A DNA stretch of 64,000 bases from Armatimonadota bacterium (GCA_012512265.1 JAAZEM010000069.1:36097-100096), one strand, 5' to 3'; numbered from the stretch's first letter, positions 17,940 through 27,218 are shown. Notes: a model not told the origin generated them from the sequence alone. Made by a program: numbers and translations.

Positions 17940-18817
17940 TGAAGATTGGTGTCAGTTCTTACAGCTACATCCGCCTGACGCGGGCGGGAGAGATGACGCT
18001 GAAAGAGACGATTGCCAAGGCGAAGGAGCAGGGTTTTGATGTGATCGAGATCCTCGGGCTTAGCTCGCAGGCGCCCGATTGCTCCGACCCGGAGAAGCTC
18101 GCGGAGGAACTGCGTGAAGAGGCCGCGCGCTGCGATATCGAGATCGCCGCCTACACCGTGGCCGCCGATCTCCTCCGCGGGTGCGACGGCAACTTCGAGA
18201 AGGAGGTCGCGCGAATCCAGCGCGAGATTGATCTCGCCGCCATCATGGGCGCGCCGTGCGTCCGCCACGACGCGAGTGCCGGCTTCCCCCCGGAGCACGT
18301 GGGCCCGAAGAGCTTTGACGCGGCACTCCCCCGCCTGGCCGAGGGCTGCCGCATCCTCACCGAATACGCCGCGGCTAAGGGGATCAAGACGACGGTTGAA
18401 AACCACGGGCGCTTCTGCCAGGACAGCCGGCGCGTGGAGAAGCTGGTTACCGCGGTCAACCACCCGAACTTCGGCGTGCTGATCGACATCGGCAACTTCA
18501 TCTGCGTCGATGAGGACCCGCGTGTCGCCGTGGGCCGGTTGATCCCCTACGCGTTCCACTGCCACGCCAAGGATTTCCACCTGAAACCGGGCACGCTCCC
18601 CTACCCGGGCAAGCCGTGGGGCGTGACGCGAGGTGGTAACTACTACCGCGGCGCGATCATCGGTCACGGCGACGTGCCGCTGCTCCCCTGCCTCCGCGTG
18701 ATGAAGCGAGCTGGCTATTCTGGCGTCCTCTCCATCGAGTTCGAGGGGATGGAGGATGTTCTGACCGCACTCGAGCTTGGCCAGGCGAACCTCCGGCAGC
18801 TGGTCGAGATGGCGTGA
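17939..18817 (+). CDS. Xylose-isomerase-like TIM-barrel protein (sugar phosphate isomerase/epimerase family), paralogue 1
   Basis: 292 aa from ATG 17939, overlapping the previous stop by one base, with GGAAGGAG ahead. Metal ligands of the AP-endonuclease-2 fold are visible: Glu in TTVENHG, Asp in LIDIGNF, His in HCHAKDFH, and a final Glu in LSIEFEGMED. It is closely similar over its whole length to the protein at 27219-28094, which lies next to another Gfo/Idh/MocA gene. Possible roles are epimerase, isomerase or eliminase/hydratase on keto-sugars; the last is inferred from the oxidoreductase neighbours. Confidence 0.88.
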   Translation: MKIGVSSYSYIRLTRAGEMTLKETIAKAKEQGFDVIEILGLSSQAPDCSDPEKLAEELREEAARCDIEIAAYTVAADLLRGCDGNFEKEVARIQREIDLAAIMGAPCVRHDASAGFPPEHVGPKSFDAALPRLAEGCRILTEYAAAKGIKTTVENHGRFCQDSRRVEKLVTAVNHPNFGVLIDIGNFICVDEDPRVAVGRLIPYAFHCHAKDFHLKPGTLPYPGKPWGVTRGGNYYRGAIIGHGDVPLLPCLRVMKRAGYSGVLSIEFEGMEDVLTALELGQANLRQLVEMA

Positions 18818-18919
18818 CGATTTGCCGGGCGCTGGCTGCTTTCCGGGAAGAGCGGCGCCCGGCTTCCCGCCTGGCATGTGCCCGGCGGGACCGAGAGATC
18901 CCGGTAGAGAGAGCCAGAG

Positions 18920-20554
18920 ATGGCCAGCGTGAAGCAGCGAATCCTCCAGGTGATGGCGGAGGGCGTCACCGACAGGTTACCTCAGTTCGATCCGGCCACC
19001 GGCCGGTTTCTCCAGGAGCCGGATGGCCCGCCGGCGCCCGGCGCCCGGCCCGACGAGATCGGCTGGTGCGTCATCAACCAGGATATCATCTATCCCCTCG
19101 CGGTGCTCTACACCACCCCCGGCACCTCGTTCTATGGCGACCGGCGGATCCTGGAGATGGTTCAGCGCGGCGGAGACGCGATTCGCGACTTCCAATACCC
19201 CGACGGGCAGGTCGAGTTCCTGAAAATAGATGGCAGCCGCTGGGGCCCAACGTACATGGCCTGGACCAATTACGCCTGGCTAGAGACCTACGCGCTCCTG
19301 CGCGACGAGCTGGGCGAGGAGCGGCGGAAGCGTTGGGAAGAAGGGCTCACTCTCGCCCACGACGGCCAGGCGCGCGAGATCAGTAACCTCCATGTCCACA
19401 ACATCCCCTGTTGGAAGGGGATGAGCTGCTACCGCGCCGGGGAGCTCTTCGGGCGCCCGGACTGGCAGGACGCGGGCACGGCGATGATCCAGGCTGTCGT
19501 TGCCGCGCAGCAGCCGGGCGGGTATTGGGCGGAGCACGGCGGCCCCAGCACGCTCTACAACTACGTCTACGTGCACGGCCTGGGGCTCTACTACCGGTTC
19601 ACGGGCGACGAGCGCGTCCTGCCTGCCCTGGAGGCCGCCACCGATTTCCACCAGGCGTTCCTCTACCCGGGTGGCGCGCTCGTGGAGACGGTGGACGGGC
19701 GCGTCAGCTACCATGATCGCATCATGCTCATGGGCTGGGTGGGCTTCTCCGCCTGCCCGCAAGGCCGGCGCCTAGTGCGCTATCTGGCGGAGCATCTGGA
19801 CGCGAAGCGCGACCTGCACAGCTATCAGGGGGGAGCGATTGCCAGCAGTGCGCAGCACCTGATCGAAGGGGAGGAAGCGCCCATCTGGCTCGACCGGCCA
19901 TCGTTCCACGAGGCGTATCGCGATTGGGCGCTTGTTTGCCGCGAGGGCCCGTGGTTTGCCTGTCTCAGCGCCTTCACCTGCCCGCCCGTGGCCAGCCGCT
20001 GGGGGCAGGATCGCCAGGCGTTCCTGTCGCTGCATCACGATGAAAGGGGCCTGCTCCTCGGCGGTGGCAACTCCAAAGACCAGGCCGAATGGTCGAGCTT
20101 CGTAGCGAGTGGGCGGCTGATGCCCGATCGGGGCGAGCTTTTGCCCGAGGGCGACGGGATCGCGCTCACCTACGGCGCGGTTCGCTGTCTCTTGCGAATC
20201 CGGATGGATGGCACGCGAGTGATCCTGACGGGAGAGGCCGAGGGCGGGCCTGCGCTGCAGCAGTTCATCGTGCAGGCGCGACCGGGCGACACCGTGACCT
20301 CGGCCACGGGGCGCGTGGCGACCCTGGAGGCTGGCACGGCGCTCCAGTGGGGCCCGGCGGAGCTGGGCGCGTGGATCGAGGTGAGCGGCACGCGGATCGC
20401 GGTGCCCCAGGGTGCTACCTTCCGCTGGCCGACCGCCGCGTTCAACCCCTACGCGGCCGATGGCGCCGCGCCCTTCGGAGCGGAACGCGGCGTTCTCTCC
20501 GCGCGTATTGATGGCCGGCCCATCCAGTGGGAGATCACGGCGCAGAGCCGGTGA
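18920..20554 (+). CDS. Alpha/alpha-toroid protein of unknown function
   Basis: 544 aa, no signal peptide. The first two thirds look like an (alpha/alpha)6 barrel with repeated aromatic-rich helices (GPTYMAWTNYAWLETYALLR, NIPCWKGMSCYRAGELFG, GGYWAEHGGPSTLYNYVYVH, YYRFTGDERVLPALEAATDF). The C-terminal part is beta-rich, as in lyases of the alginate/heparinase type. I do not recognise a named family. Its position between an isomerase-like gene and a PIG-L deacetylase suggests action on oligosaccharides in the cytoplasm. Confidence 0.7.
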   Translation: MASVKQRILQVMAEGVTDRLPQFDPATGRFLQEPDGPPAPGARPDEIGWCVINQDIIYPLAVLYTTPGTSFYGDRRILEMVQRGGDAIRDFQYPDGQVEFLKIDGSRWGPTYMAWTNYAWLETYALLRDELGEERRKRWEEGLTLAHDGQAREISNLHVHNIPCWKGMSCYRAGELFGRPDWQDAGTAMIQAVVAAQQPGGYWAEHGGPSTLYNYVYVHGLGLYYRFTGDERVLPALEAATDFHQAFLYPGGALVETVDGRVSYHDRIMLMGWVGFSACPQGRRLVRYLAEHLDAKRDLHSYQGGAIASSAQHLIEGEEAPIWLDRPSFHEAYRDWALVCREGPWFACLSAFTCPPVASRWGQDRQAFLSLHHDERGLLLGGGNSKDQAEWSSFVASGRLMPDRGELLPEGDGIALTYGAVRCLLRIRMDGTRVILTGEAEGGPALQQFIVQARPGDTVTSATGRVATLEAGTALQWGPAELGAWIEVSGTRIAVPQGATFRWPTAAFNPYAADGAAPFGAERGVLSARIDGRPIQWEITAQSR

Positions 20555-20567
20555 GGAGGAGGTCAAG

Positions 20568-21395
20568 GTGAAGAAACGGTTGGCATTGGTCGGCGCGCAC
20601 CCGGATGACTGTGATATCCTCGGCAGCGGCCTGGCCATGAGATACCGCGAGCTGGATTGGGACGTGATGTTCGTCTCCATGGCGAACGGCGATTGCGGCC
20701 ACCACGAGATGCCTCGCCAGGAGCTGGCAGCGCGGCGCAAGCGTGAGACCGAGGCCGTCGCCGACATGCTCGGCATCGAATACGTGGTGCTGGATACCTC
20801 CGATTGCGAGGTCTTCCCGACGCTGGAGCAGCGCTGGACCTTGCTCCGGGTGTTGCGCCGCTTCGAGCCGGACCTGGTGGTGACGCACCACGCCACCGAT
20901 TACCACCCGGACCATCGCTACACGAGCCAGCTGGTGGGCGACGTCTCCTACTTGCTGAAAGTGCCCCACTGCTGCCCGGATGTGCCCGCGCTACGCAAGG
21001 ATACCGTCCACGCCTTCTTCCACGCCTGGCGCGACACGGCGCGGCCGGACAGTTTCTGCGTGGCGATCGATATCGATGACCTCTGGCAGCGCAAGGTGGA
21101 GGTGATCGCGAAGCACGAGTCGCAGATGTTCGAGTGGCTGCCGTGGGTGGATGGCCAGGATATGAGCCTGATCCCGCCGCCCGAGGACGCGGAGGGGCGG
21201 CTGCGATACGTTGATGAGCGGCGTGGCCCGCGCGCAGAGCGGATTGCCGATCTCTACCGCGAGCGGCTGTGCGAGTTGTATGGCCCTTCTCGCGGCAAGG
21301 AGATCCGCAAGGCAGAAGCCTATGTTGCCGCGCCGTTCCCGACCTCACTCAGCGAGGAGAACTACCGGGAGCTCTTCCCGTTCTTCGGGGGTTGA
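20568..21395 (+). CDS. PIG-L family zinc-dependent deacetylase
   Basis: 275 aa from GTG 20568, preceded by GGAGGAGG; the frame runs further upstream but the family N-terminus KKRLALVGAHPDD starts here. The metal-binding motifs are AHPDD (about 9-13) and HPDH in DYHPDHRYTSQLV. Members remove N-acetyl groups from GlcNAc-containing sugars or related N-acyl compounds. It starts 13 bp after the toroid gene and ends one base before the next ATG, so it is tightly coupled. With the AGE epimerase it hints at an N-acetylhexosamine-containing substrate (inference). Confidence 0.9.
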   Translation: MKKRLALVGAHPDDCDILGSGLAMRYRELDWDVMFVSMANGDCGHHEMPRQELAARRKRETEAVADMLGIEYVVLDTSDCEVFPTLEQRWTLLRVLRRFEPDLVVTHHATDYHPDHRYTSQLVGDVSYLLKVPHCCPDVPALRKDTVHAFFHAWRDTARPDSFCVAIDIDDLWQRKVEVIAKHESQMFEWLPWVDGQDMSLIPPPEDAEGRLRYVDERRGPRAERIADLYRERLCELYGPSRGKEIRKAEAYVAAPFPTSLSEENYRELFPFFGG

Positions 21396-21396
21396 G

Positions 21397-22404
21397 ATGA
21401 AAGAGAAAACGCTACGAGTCGGCCTGATCGGCTGCGGGATGATCACCCAGCGCAGCCATGCCCCGAGCTTTGCTCAAGTTCGGGACCTTCAGATTACGGC
21501 GCTGTGCGACCCGATCCCGGAGAGGATGGCCACGGTGCGTGACGCGCACGCTCCGGATGCCGCCCTCTTCGCGAACTATGAGGAGCTGCTCGCGTCCGGG
21601 CTGGTCGACGCGGTCACCGTGGCCACGCCGGTCCACCTGCACGGGCCGGTGACAATCGCGGCGCTCAAGGCGGGATGCCACGTGCTGTGCGAGAAGCCGA
21701 TGGCGATGTCGCGCGGCGAGGCCGCCGAGATGGTGGACGCCGCGCGCGCGGCGGGGAAGATCCTCCAGATCAACCTCTCGCGCCGCTACGATCCGTTCTA
21801 CCAGATGATCGCGCAGCTGATTGCTGACGGCCGGATCGGCGAGCCGCGGCACATTCGCGCGAGCCGTGTGCATACCACCGCGCCCGATCAGGGGTGGTCG
21901 CCGGGCGCCCGGTGGTTCGTCACCAAGGCGCAGGGCGGCGGTATCGTGGGCGATATCGGCGTGCATGTGGGCGACATGATGCAGTGGTACATGGGGCCGG
22001 TCGAGAGCGTGAGCGCGCACACCGCAACGATTCGCCCCGATATCGACGTGGTCGACAACGCCACGGCGCTCTTCCGCTTCCGTGGCGGCACCACCGGCGT
22101 GCTGGAGCTGAGCTGGACCAGCCCGGTCAACCGGATGTGCTTCGAGATCCAGGGCACCGAGGGGGTGCTTCTGGCCACGACTCAGAAAGAACCCGTGCGG
22201 ATCTTGCGGCGTGACGGCACCACCGAGGAGTACGGGCCGGATCAGTTCCCACAGGGGGTGCGTAACAGCTTTGAGTGTTTCGCGGATGCCATCCGCGGCA
22301 CCGCCCCCACGCCCGGTCCCGGAGAGATCGGCCTCTCCATCCAGGCGGTGCTCGACGCGATCCTCGAGTCCGGCGCCGAGGGCGGCGCCCCGGTGCGCGT
22401 GTAG
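21397..22404 (+). CDS. Gfo/Idh/MocA family oxidoreductase
   Basis: 335 aa from ATG 21397, one base after the previous stop. The Rossmann motif is GLIGCGMITQRSHAPSFAQV; the EKP motif is intact (CEKPMAMSRGEA); the C-terminal domain has GGGIVGDIGVHVGDMMQWYM with the usual D-x-x-x-H pair. It oxidises a sugar hydroxyl using NAD(P) in family members. It is the last gene of the run from 12442, followed by an intrinsic terminator. Confidence 0.93.
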   Translation: MKEKTLRVGLIGCGMITQRSHAPSFAQVRDLQITALCDPIPERMATVRDAHAPDAALFANYEELLASGLVDAVTVATPVHLHGPVTIAALKAGCHVLCEKPMAMSRGEAAEMVDAARAAGKILQINLSRRYDPFYQMIAQLIADGRIGEPRHIRASRVHTTAPDQGWSPGARWFVTKAQGGGIVGDIGVHVGDMMQWYMGPVESVSAHTATIRPDIDVVDNATALFRFRGGTTGVLELSWTSPVNRMCFEIQGTEGVLLATTQKEPVRILRRDGTTEEYGPDQFPQGVRNSFECFADAIRGTAPTPGPGEIGLSIQAVLDAILESGAEGGAPVRV

Positions 22405-22413
22405 AGACTCTGG

Positions 22414-22450
22414 AAGCCGGTCCGGCGCTTTCGGCCGGGCCGGCTTTCTT
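22414..22450 (+). terminator. Intrinsic terminator after the rightward glycan gene run
   Basis: AAGCCGG pairs with CCGGCTT around an inner CCGGC/GCCGG stem and is followed by TCTTTACT. It lies between convergent genes. Confidence 0.7.
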
Positions 22451-22477
22451 TACTCCGGGCGGGGTTGCCCCCACGCG

Positions 22478-23677
22478 TCAGGCGTTGCCGGCCTCTTGCG
22501 AGGCCAGGATCTCGTCCAGGATCCGCCAGCAACGGAAGAGCCCGCGCGGCACGTGGAAGCAGCCTTTCCACTTGCCACCCTTCAGGTTGAGGAGCACCTC
22601 GCCGCGCCGGTTGAGATAGCCCCACCACTCGCCATACTCCGGGTCGGGGAAGTGTGACCAGGCGTAGGCGTGCACGCGGTCATACCACTCGGCCAGGCTC
22701 TGGCGCCGGGTGAGGTGCCAGCCGAGGAGCAAGCCGACGAGCGTCTCCATGTGTACCCACCACAGCTTCTGGTCCCACTCGAGCTGCTGGGGCGGCTTGC
22801 CAAGCGCGTCCATGAAGTAAAAGATCCCCTCGTACTCCGGATCCCAGCCGAACTGGAGCTGCGCCTCCAGGGCATCGGCGGCGCGCTCGACGAGGGTGTG
22901 CTCGCCCAGCTGGTGGGCGGCATCCATCACGAACCACATCGCCTCGATGCCGTGGCCCGGGTTGATCAGCCGGCCGTCGAAGGTGTCCGGGTGGCTGCCG
23001 TCGGGGGCGATATGCTCGTAGACGAGGAGGGTGTCGGGGTCGACGAAGTCGTCCATCACGCGCGCCAGATTCTCGCGGATCACGTCGGCCACCGGATAGT
23101 CGGGGAGCGCTCCGCCGAGCTCCAGCGCCAGGTTGATCGTGATCATCGGGAGGACCATGGAGCGCATGGGACGGCTACCGGGCACCAGCTTGTTGTACTG
23201 GCCTTTTGGGTTCTCCCAGCGCGCGAGGATCCGCTCGAAGGTGCGCGTGGCGAGTTGCGTCGCCCACTCCTCGCCGCTGGCGCGCCCGAACTCGGCGAAC
23301 GCCATGGCGGCAAAGCAGTCGGAGAAGATGTTGTAGGGCTGGACGAGTGGCGTGCCGCGACGGTCGAGCGCGAAGTAGAAGTCGCCGTTGGCGTCATGAC
23401 CGTGGTCGGCGAGGAAGCGCGCGCCGAGCGCCGCGATCTCCAGGAACTCGGGCCGTGGCTCCAGGGCGTTGTAGAACTTCGAGAACATCCACACCTGGCG
23501 CGCCTGCAGCCAGACAAACTTGTCGGTATCGAAAACGCGGCCGTCGCGCTCCAGGCAGGTGAAGTAGCCGCCGCACTCGCGGTCGGGCGAATGGCGCAGC
23601 CAGAAGGGGATCACGTCTTCCAGCAGCGCCTTGGCATATTGATCGCGCAGCGCGCGTGGGTTCTCCAGCAGCATCAT
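22478..23677 (-). CDS. N-acylglucosamine 2-epimerase (AGE) family protein
   Basis: 399 aa from the ATG at 23677 (MMLLENP), preceded by GAGAGGAAAG; the frame runs upstream to 24451 only as an antisense extension. The alpha/alpha-barrel has the AGE hallmarks: VWLQARQVWMFSKFYN, the catalytic His in INPGHGIEAMWFVMDA, the second His in LWWVHMETLVGLLL, and a WKGCFHVPRGLF C-terminus. Family members interconvert GlcNAc and ManNAc, glucose and mannose, or cellobiose. Leftward, with the amidohydrolase gene 41 bp upstream in the same transcript. Confidence 0.92.
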   Translation of the reverse strand: MMLLENPRALRDQYAKALLEDVIPFWLRHSPDRECGGYFTCLERDGRVFDTDKFVWLQARQVWMFSKFYNALEPRPEFLEIAALGARFLADHGHDANGDFYFALDRRGTPLVQPYNIFSDCFAAMAFAEFGRASGEEWATQLATRTFERILARWENPKGQYNKLVPGSRPMRSMVLPMITINLALELGGALPDYPVADVIRENLARVMDDFVDPDTLLVYEHIAPDGSHPDTFDGRLINPGHGIEAMWFVMDAAHQLGEHTLVERAADALEAQLQFGWDPEYEGIFYFMDALGKPPQQLEWDQKLWWVHMETLVGLLLGWHLTRRQSLAEWYDRVHAYAWSHFPDPEYGEWWGYLNRRGEVLLNLKGGKWKGCFHVPRGLFRCWRILDEILASQEAGNA

Positions 23678-23718
23678 TCTTTCCTCTCCGGTCCGGGGCT
23701 GGCGTGCTCCTCTCGGGC

Positions 23719-24516
23719 TTATCCGCCGCTTCCTTCGCCTGCTATGCCGGTCAGCCGGCGAAAGTTGCCGTGGAACAGCGCAGCGTACTCCTCTTCGGAC
23801 AGGCGCTCGAACAGGGCGCCCTGCACGTAGACCGCGGGGTTGTTGATCGGGTAGTCCGTTCCGAAGAGGAGCTTCTCCTTGCCGGCCACGTCGATCGCCT
23901 TGCGGAGGATACCGTAGCGGTCGATGCCGGAGCCGCTGATATCGAGGTGCAGGTTGGAGAGGCGGGCGACCAGCGCGATCCGCGTCAGGAACTCCTCGCG
24001 CCCGCCACCCGGATGAGCAAGCACGAACTGCGCTTCCGGCACGGCGCGACAGGCGCGCTCGATCACGTCCAGGCTGGCGCAGTGGAAGTTGATGACGGCG
24101 CCAAACCGGGCCGCCTCGCGGAAGATCTTCACAGCGTTCCGGGAGGCGTACTCCTCGCCGAAGCCCATCAGGTAGCCCACCAGCTCGCCAATCCAACGCA
24201 CGCCCTCGCCCCCGCAGCAGCGCTCGATCTCGGCGCACGATTCCTCCGGGAAGCGGGGGTGAACCTGAATCCCCGGGATGTAGAACTCCGGGAAACGGTC
24301 GCGCAGCGCCAGCGCCTGGTCGTTCAGCCGGCGGATCGGCGCGAAAGAGTCCGGCTGCATCACCTGGATCGGCGCGCCGCACGCGCGGTGAATCCCGGCC
24401 CGGCGCAGCGTCGCGATCTGCTCCGAGGGATCGCCCACGCCGATGAACCACGACGCGGCGCTCGCAGCATCAACTCCGGGATGGATATGACAATCGATAA
24501 TCTCGCGCTCTGGCAT
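23719..24516 (-). CDS. Amidohydrolase family protein (Amidohydro_2-like)
   Basis: 265 aa from the ATG at 24516, preceded by GGGGAGGG. Metal-dependent TIM-barrel motifs are HxH in IIDCHIHPG (near residue 10), His in AVINFHCAS, His in FVLAHPGGG and Asp in LLFGTDYPINNP. Members hydrolyse lactones and amides or decarboxylate. Lactone hydrolysis would fit after sugar oxidation, but that is inference. A second protein of the family is encoded at the window's right end. Confidence 0.88.
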   Translation of the reverse strand: MPEREIIDCHIHPGVDAASAASWFIGVGDPSEQIATLRRAGIHRACGAPIQVMQPDSFAPIRRLNDQALALRDRFPEFYIPGIQVHPRFPEESCAEIERCCGGEGVRWIGELVGYLMGFGEEYASRNAVKIFREAARFGAVINFHCASLDVIERACRAVPEAQFVLAHPGGGREEFLTRIALVARLSNLHLDISGSGIDRYGILRKAIDVAGKEKLLFGTDYPINNPAVYVQGALFERLSEEEYAALFHGNFRRLTGIAGEGSGG

Positions 24517-24642
24517 CAGACCCTCCCCTGCATCACCCCTTGCCTTTGATCGGTTCTCGCTCCAGGCCGCGGTTTCCCCTTGGGTGCGTGTTCGAGCAGG
24601 AACCGCGAAGCGCGAGGCGAACACCGCGGAGAGGTACACGCG

Positions 24643-25596
24643 ATGCGAATCACAGGAACTTTTCTCGACGAGATCAGCCACGATATTCCCCACCAAAACT
24701 GGGGCCCCGAGGAGTGGGACCTCGACTTCCAGGCGATGCGAGCCATCGGGATCGACACCGTGATCCTGATCCGCTGCGGCTACCGCCGGTGGATGACCTA
24801 CCCCTCACAGGTGCTCCAGGAGCGCGAGGGCTGCTACCCGCCGCCACTCGATCTGGTGGATCTCTTCCTCACTCTGGCCGAGAAGTACGGCATGGAGTTC
24901 TGGTTTGGCACCTACGATTCCGGGCGCTACTGGCATCAGGGCCAGTTCCAGGAGGAGGTCGATATCAACCTGCGCGTGCTTGACGAGGTGTGGGCACGCT
25001 ACGGCCACCGCCCGGCGTTCAAGGGGTGGTATCTCAGCCAGGAGGTGAGCCGGCGCACCGGCGGGATCATCGACATCTACGCCCGGATGGGCCGGCACTG
25101 CAAGGAGATCTCGGGAAACCTGCCCACGCTCATCTCGCCGTGGATCCAGGGCGTGAAGGCCGTGAGCGCCTTCACCGGGCAGACGCGGCAAGCGCAGGGG
25201 ATCACCCTGGAAGAGCACGAGCGCGAGTGGAACGAGATCATGGCTGGAATCGCCGGCGCCGTGGATATCGTGGCGTTCCAGGACGGGCACGTGGAGTTCG
25301 ACGAGCTCGCCAGCTTCCTCTCGCTGAACAAAGCATTGGCCGAGCGCCACGGCCTCCGCTGCTGGACGAACAGCGAGTCGTTCGACCGCGACATGCCAAT
25401 CAAGTTCCCACCGATTAAGTGGGAGAAGCTGCTGCTGAAGCTGAACGCGGCGGAACAGGCCGGGATGGAGAAGGCGATCACCTTTGAGTTCTCGCACTTT
25501 ATGAGCCCCAACTCCATCTATCGCGCGGCGCACCATCTCTACCGGCGCTACTGCGAGCAGTTCGGCCTGGAGCCGTGGCAGCCGCCAGCGCAGTAA
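24643..25596 (+). CDS. DUF4434-type TIM-barrel protein, glycosidase-like
   Basis: 317 aa from ATG 24643, with GGAGAGG ahead and no signal peptide. MRITGTFLDEISHDIPHQNW followed by IGIDTVILIRCGYRRWMTYP is the pattern of DUF4434 proteins. Candidate catalytic acids are Glu in GWYLSQEVSRR and Glu in WTNSESFDRD, on strands typical of clan-A glycosidases. It ends immediately at a MITE-like insertion whose 4-bp target duplication includes the TAA stop. Without the insertion the next gene would begin 11 bp later, so the two were likely an operon. Confidence 0.82.
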   Translation: MRITGTFLDEISHDIPHQNWGPEEWDLDFQAMRAIGIDTVILIRCGYRRWMTYPSQVLQEREGCYPPPLDLVDLFLTLAEKYGMEFWFGTYDSGRYWHQGQFQEEVDINLRVLDEVWARYGHRPAFKGWYLSQEVSRRTGGIIDIYARMGRHCKEISGNLPTLISPWIQGVKAVSAFTGQTRQAQGITLEEHEREWNEIMAGIAGAVDIVAFQDGHVEFDELASFLSLNKALAERHGLRCWTNSESFDRDMPIKFPPIKWEKLLLKLNAAEQAGMEKAITFEFSHFMSPNSIYRAAHHLYRRYCEQFGLEPWQPPAQ

Positions 25597-25759
25597 CCCG
25601 AAGTATTCACCAGAATACTTCGAGAAGTCTCTTGTCTGGTGGCACGCCGTTGCCGCCACAAGCGCCCGGAAGCAGAGTGTTTTCGAGGGCAGTGCCCACA
25701 AATCCGCGCCACGCCTGGCAGAGAGACTTCTTTTCATTATTTCTGATGAATAATGCGGG
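25597..25759 (+). mobile_element. MITE-like element M1, copy A, with 4-bp GTAA duplication
   Basis: 163 bp with imperfect terminal inverted repeats of about 40 bp. Each terminus is itself a palindrome: left GAAGTATTC-ACCA-GAATACTTC, right CATTATT-TCTGAT-GAATAATG. Outer bases are CCCG...CGGG, and a subterminal AGAAGTCTCT / AGAGACTTCT pair extends the repeats. The flanks are GTAA on both sides (25593-25596 and 25760-25763), and the left one contains the TAA stop of the DUF4434 gene. Removing the element and one GTAA restores stop-GGAGC-ATG. No transposase is encoded. Confidence 0.8.
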
Positions 25760-25774
25760 GTAAGGAGCGTGAAG

Positions 25775-27058
25775 ATGGGTCTCAAGATCGGGATCTGCGG
25801 GGCCGGGAAGTTCGGAAGATGTTTCGTGCCGGTGTTCCAGCGCCACCCGGATGTGGAAGAGGTCTATCTCGCCGACGTGATCCCGGACCGGCTGGCGCAG
25901 GTGGCGGCGCAGTACGGGGTGCAGAAGACGTTCGATTCGCTCGACGCGCTTTGCAAGAGTGATTGCGACGCGATCGCCCTCTTCACCCAGCGGTGGATGC
26001 ACGGGCCACAGGCGGTCCAGGCGTTGAAGGCCGGGAAGCACGTCTATTCCGCCGTGCCCGCCGCGATCACCCTGGAGGAGCTGGCCGAGCTGGTCGATAC
26101 CGTGAAATCGACCGGGCTCATCTACATGCTGGGCGAGACGAGCTACTACCGGGCGCAGACCACCTTCTGCCGGAACAAGTTTCTCGCGGGCGAGTTCGGG
26201 AAGTTCGTCTACGGCGAGGGCCAGTATCACCACGACATGGCCCACTTCTACGCCTCTTACATGCACAGCGGCGGCGCCGAGTGGAAGCGCACGGCCAGCT
26301 TCCCGCCGATGCTCTATCCGACGCACTCCACGGCGTTCATCCTCGGGGTCACTTTCACGCGCATGACCGAGGTGTGCTGCTTCGGCTACGTCGATAACCA
26401 CCCGGATGGGATCTTCGATGCCGAGCTGAGCCTGTGGGGCAACGTCTTCAGCAACCAGACGGCGCTCTTCCGGACTTCGGACGGAGGGATGGCGCGTGTG
26501 AACGAGTTCCGGCGCATCGGCGCGGGCGACGGACGGATGACGATCATGGGCACGCGCGCCGCTTACGAGGAGCAGCCTCGCCAGGGGATCTTCACCTGGC
26601 TCGACTTCCCGCCCGGCATGGAGGAGAACGGCGACATTCCCTACCGTGAGATGACGGAGCTGGTGAAGCTGCACCACGAGGATGTGAGCCATATTCGCGT
26701 CTTCGACGGCGTGGAGGTCACCGAGGAGAACCTGGGCAACCTGCCGCGCGAGTACCTGGGCAAGAAGTTCCTAGGTCTCTCGAAGGCGCAGCCGTGGTGG
26801 CAGCTCCCGGTGGAGTTTGCCGGGGTGCCGAACGGGCACGACGGCACGCATGTCTTCCTGGTGAACGACTTCGTTCGCTCGGTGAAGAGCCACCGGCTGC
26901 CGCCCAACCACGTCTGGCTCGCGGCGCGCTACAACGCGCCCGGGATTGTGGCGCACGAGTCGTGCCGGCGCGGCGGCGAGCTGATGAAGATCCCGGATTT
27001 CGGCATGCCCCCGGCCGATTGGCCAACCCTGGAGGAGACGCACCCGCTGCAACCGTGA
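25775..27058 (+). CDS. Gfo/Idh/MocA-like oxidoreductase lacking the EKP lysine
   Basis: 427 aa from ATG 25775; AAGGAGC is 7 nt upstream, whereas the in-frame GTG at 25769 sits on top of that site. The Rossmann motif is LKIGICGAGKFGRCFVPVFQ. Where the family normally has EKP this protein reads HVYSAVPAAITLEELAEL, so the usual catalytic Lys is missing. It is also longer than typical (about 340 aa), with a unique central segment (YGEGQYHHDMAHFYASYMHS). Dehydrogenase activity is therefore less certain. Next downstream is the second xylose-isomerase-like gene. Confidence 0.85.
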   Translation: MGLKIGICGAGKFGRCFVPVFQRHPDVEEVYLADVIPDRLAQVAAQYGVQKTFDSLDALCKSDCDAIALFTQRWMHGPQAVQALKAGKHVYSAVPAAITLEELAELVDTVKSTGLIYMLGETSYYRAQTTFCRNKFLAGEFGKFVYGEGQYHHDMAHFYASYMHSGGAEWKRTASFPPMLYPTHSTAFILGVTFTRMTEVCCFGYVDNHPDGIFDAELSLWGNVFSNQTALFRTSDGGMARVNEFRRIGAGDGRMTIMGTRAAYEEQPRQGIFTWLDFPPGMEENGDIPYREMTELVKLHHEDVSHIRVFDGVEVTEENLGNLPREYLGKKFLGLSKAQPWWQLPVEFAGVPNGHDGTHVFLVNDFVRSVKSHRLPPNHVWLAARYNAPGIVAHESCRRGGELMKIPDFGMPPADWPTLEETHPLQP

Positions 27059-27218
27059 GAGCGGGCGCGGCGTTCCGAGAGCCGGCGCGGGAATGATTCC
27101 GGCCCGAGCCCATCGAACATTAGAGGCAACGGGAGACCGATGGGTGGACCCCGTTTTGCAGCGTGGCATGGGCGCGGGGCGAAGCCCTTTGCCCGGGTGT
27201 CAGCAAGGGAGATCCAGA

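Noticed and set aside
24517..24642. Joint long leftward frame linking the AGE epimerase and the amidohydrolase as one protein
   Set aside because: The two proteins lie in different frames with separate ribosome-binding sites and complete domains; the apparent extension of the epimerase frame is antisense-like sequence inside the amidohydrolase gene.
25597..25759. MITE copies read as insertion sequences
   Set aside because: At about 150-160 bp they cannot encode a transposase, and none is encoded anywhere in the window.
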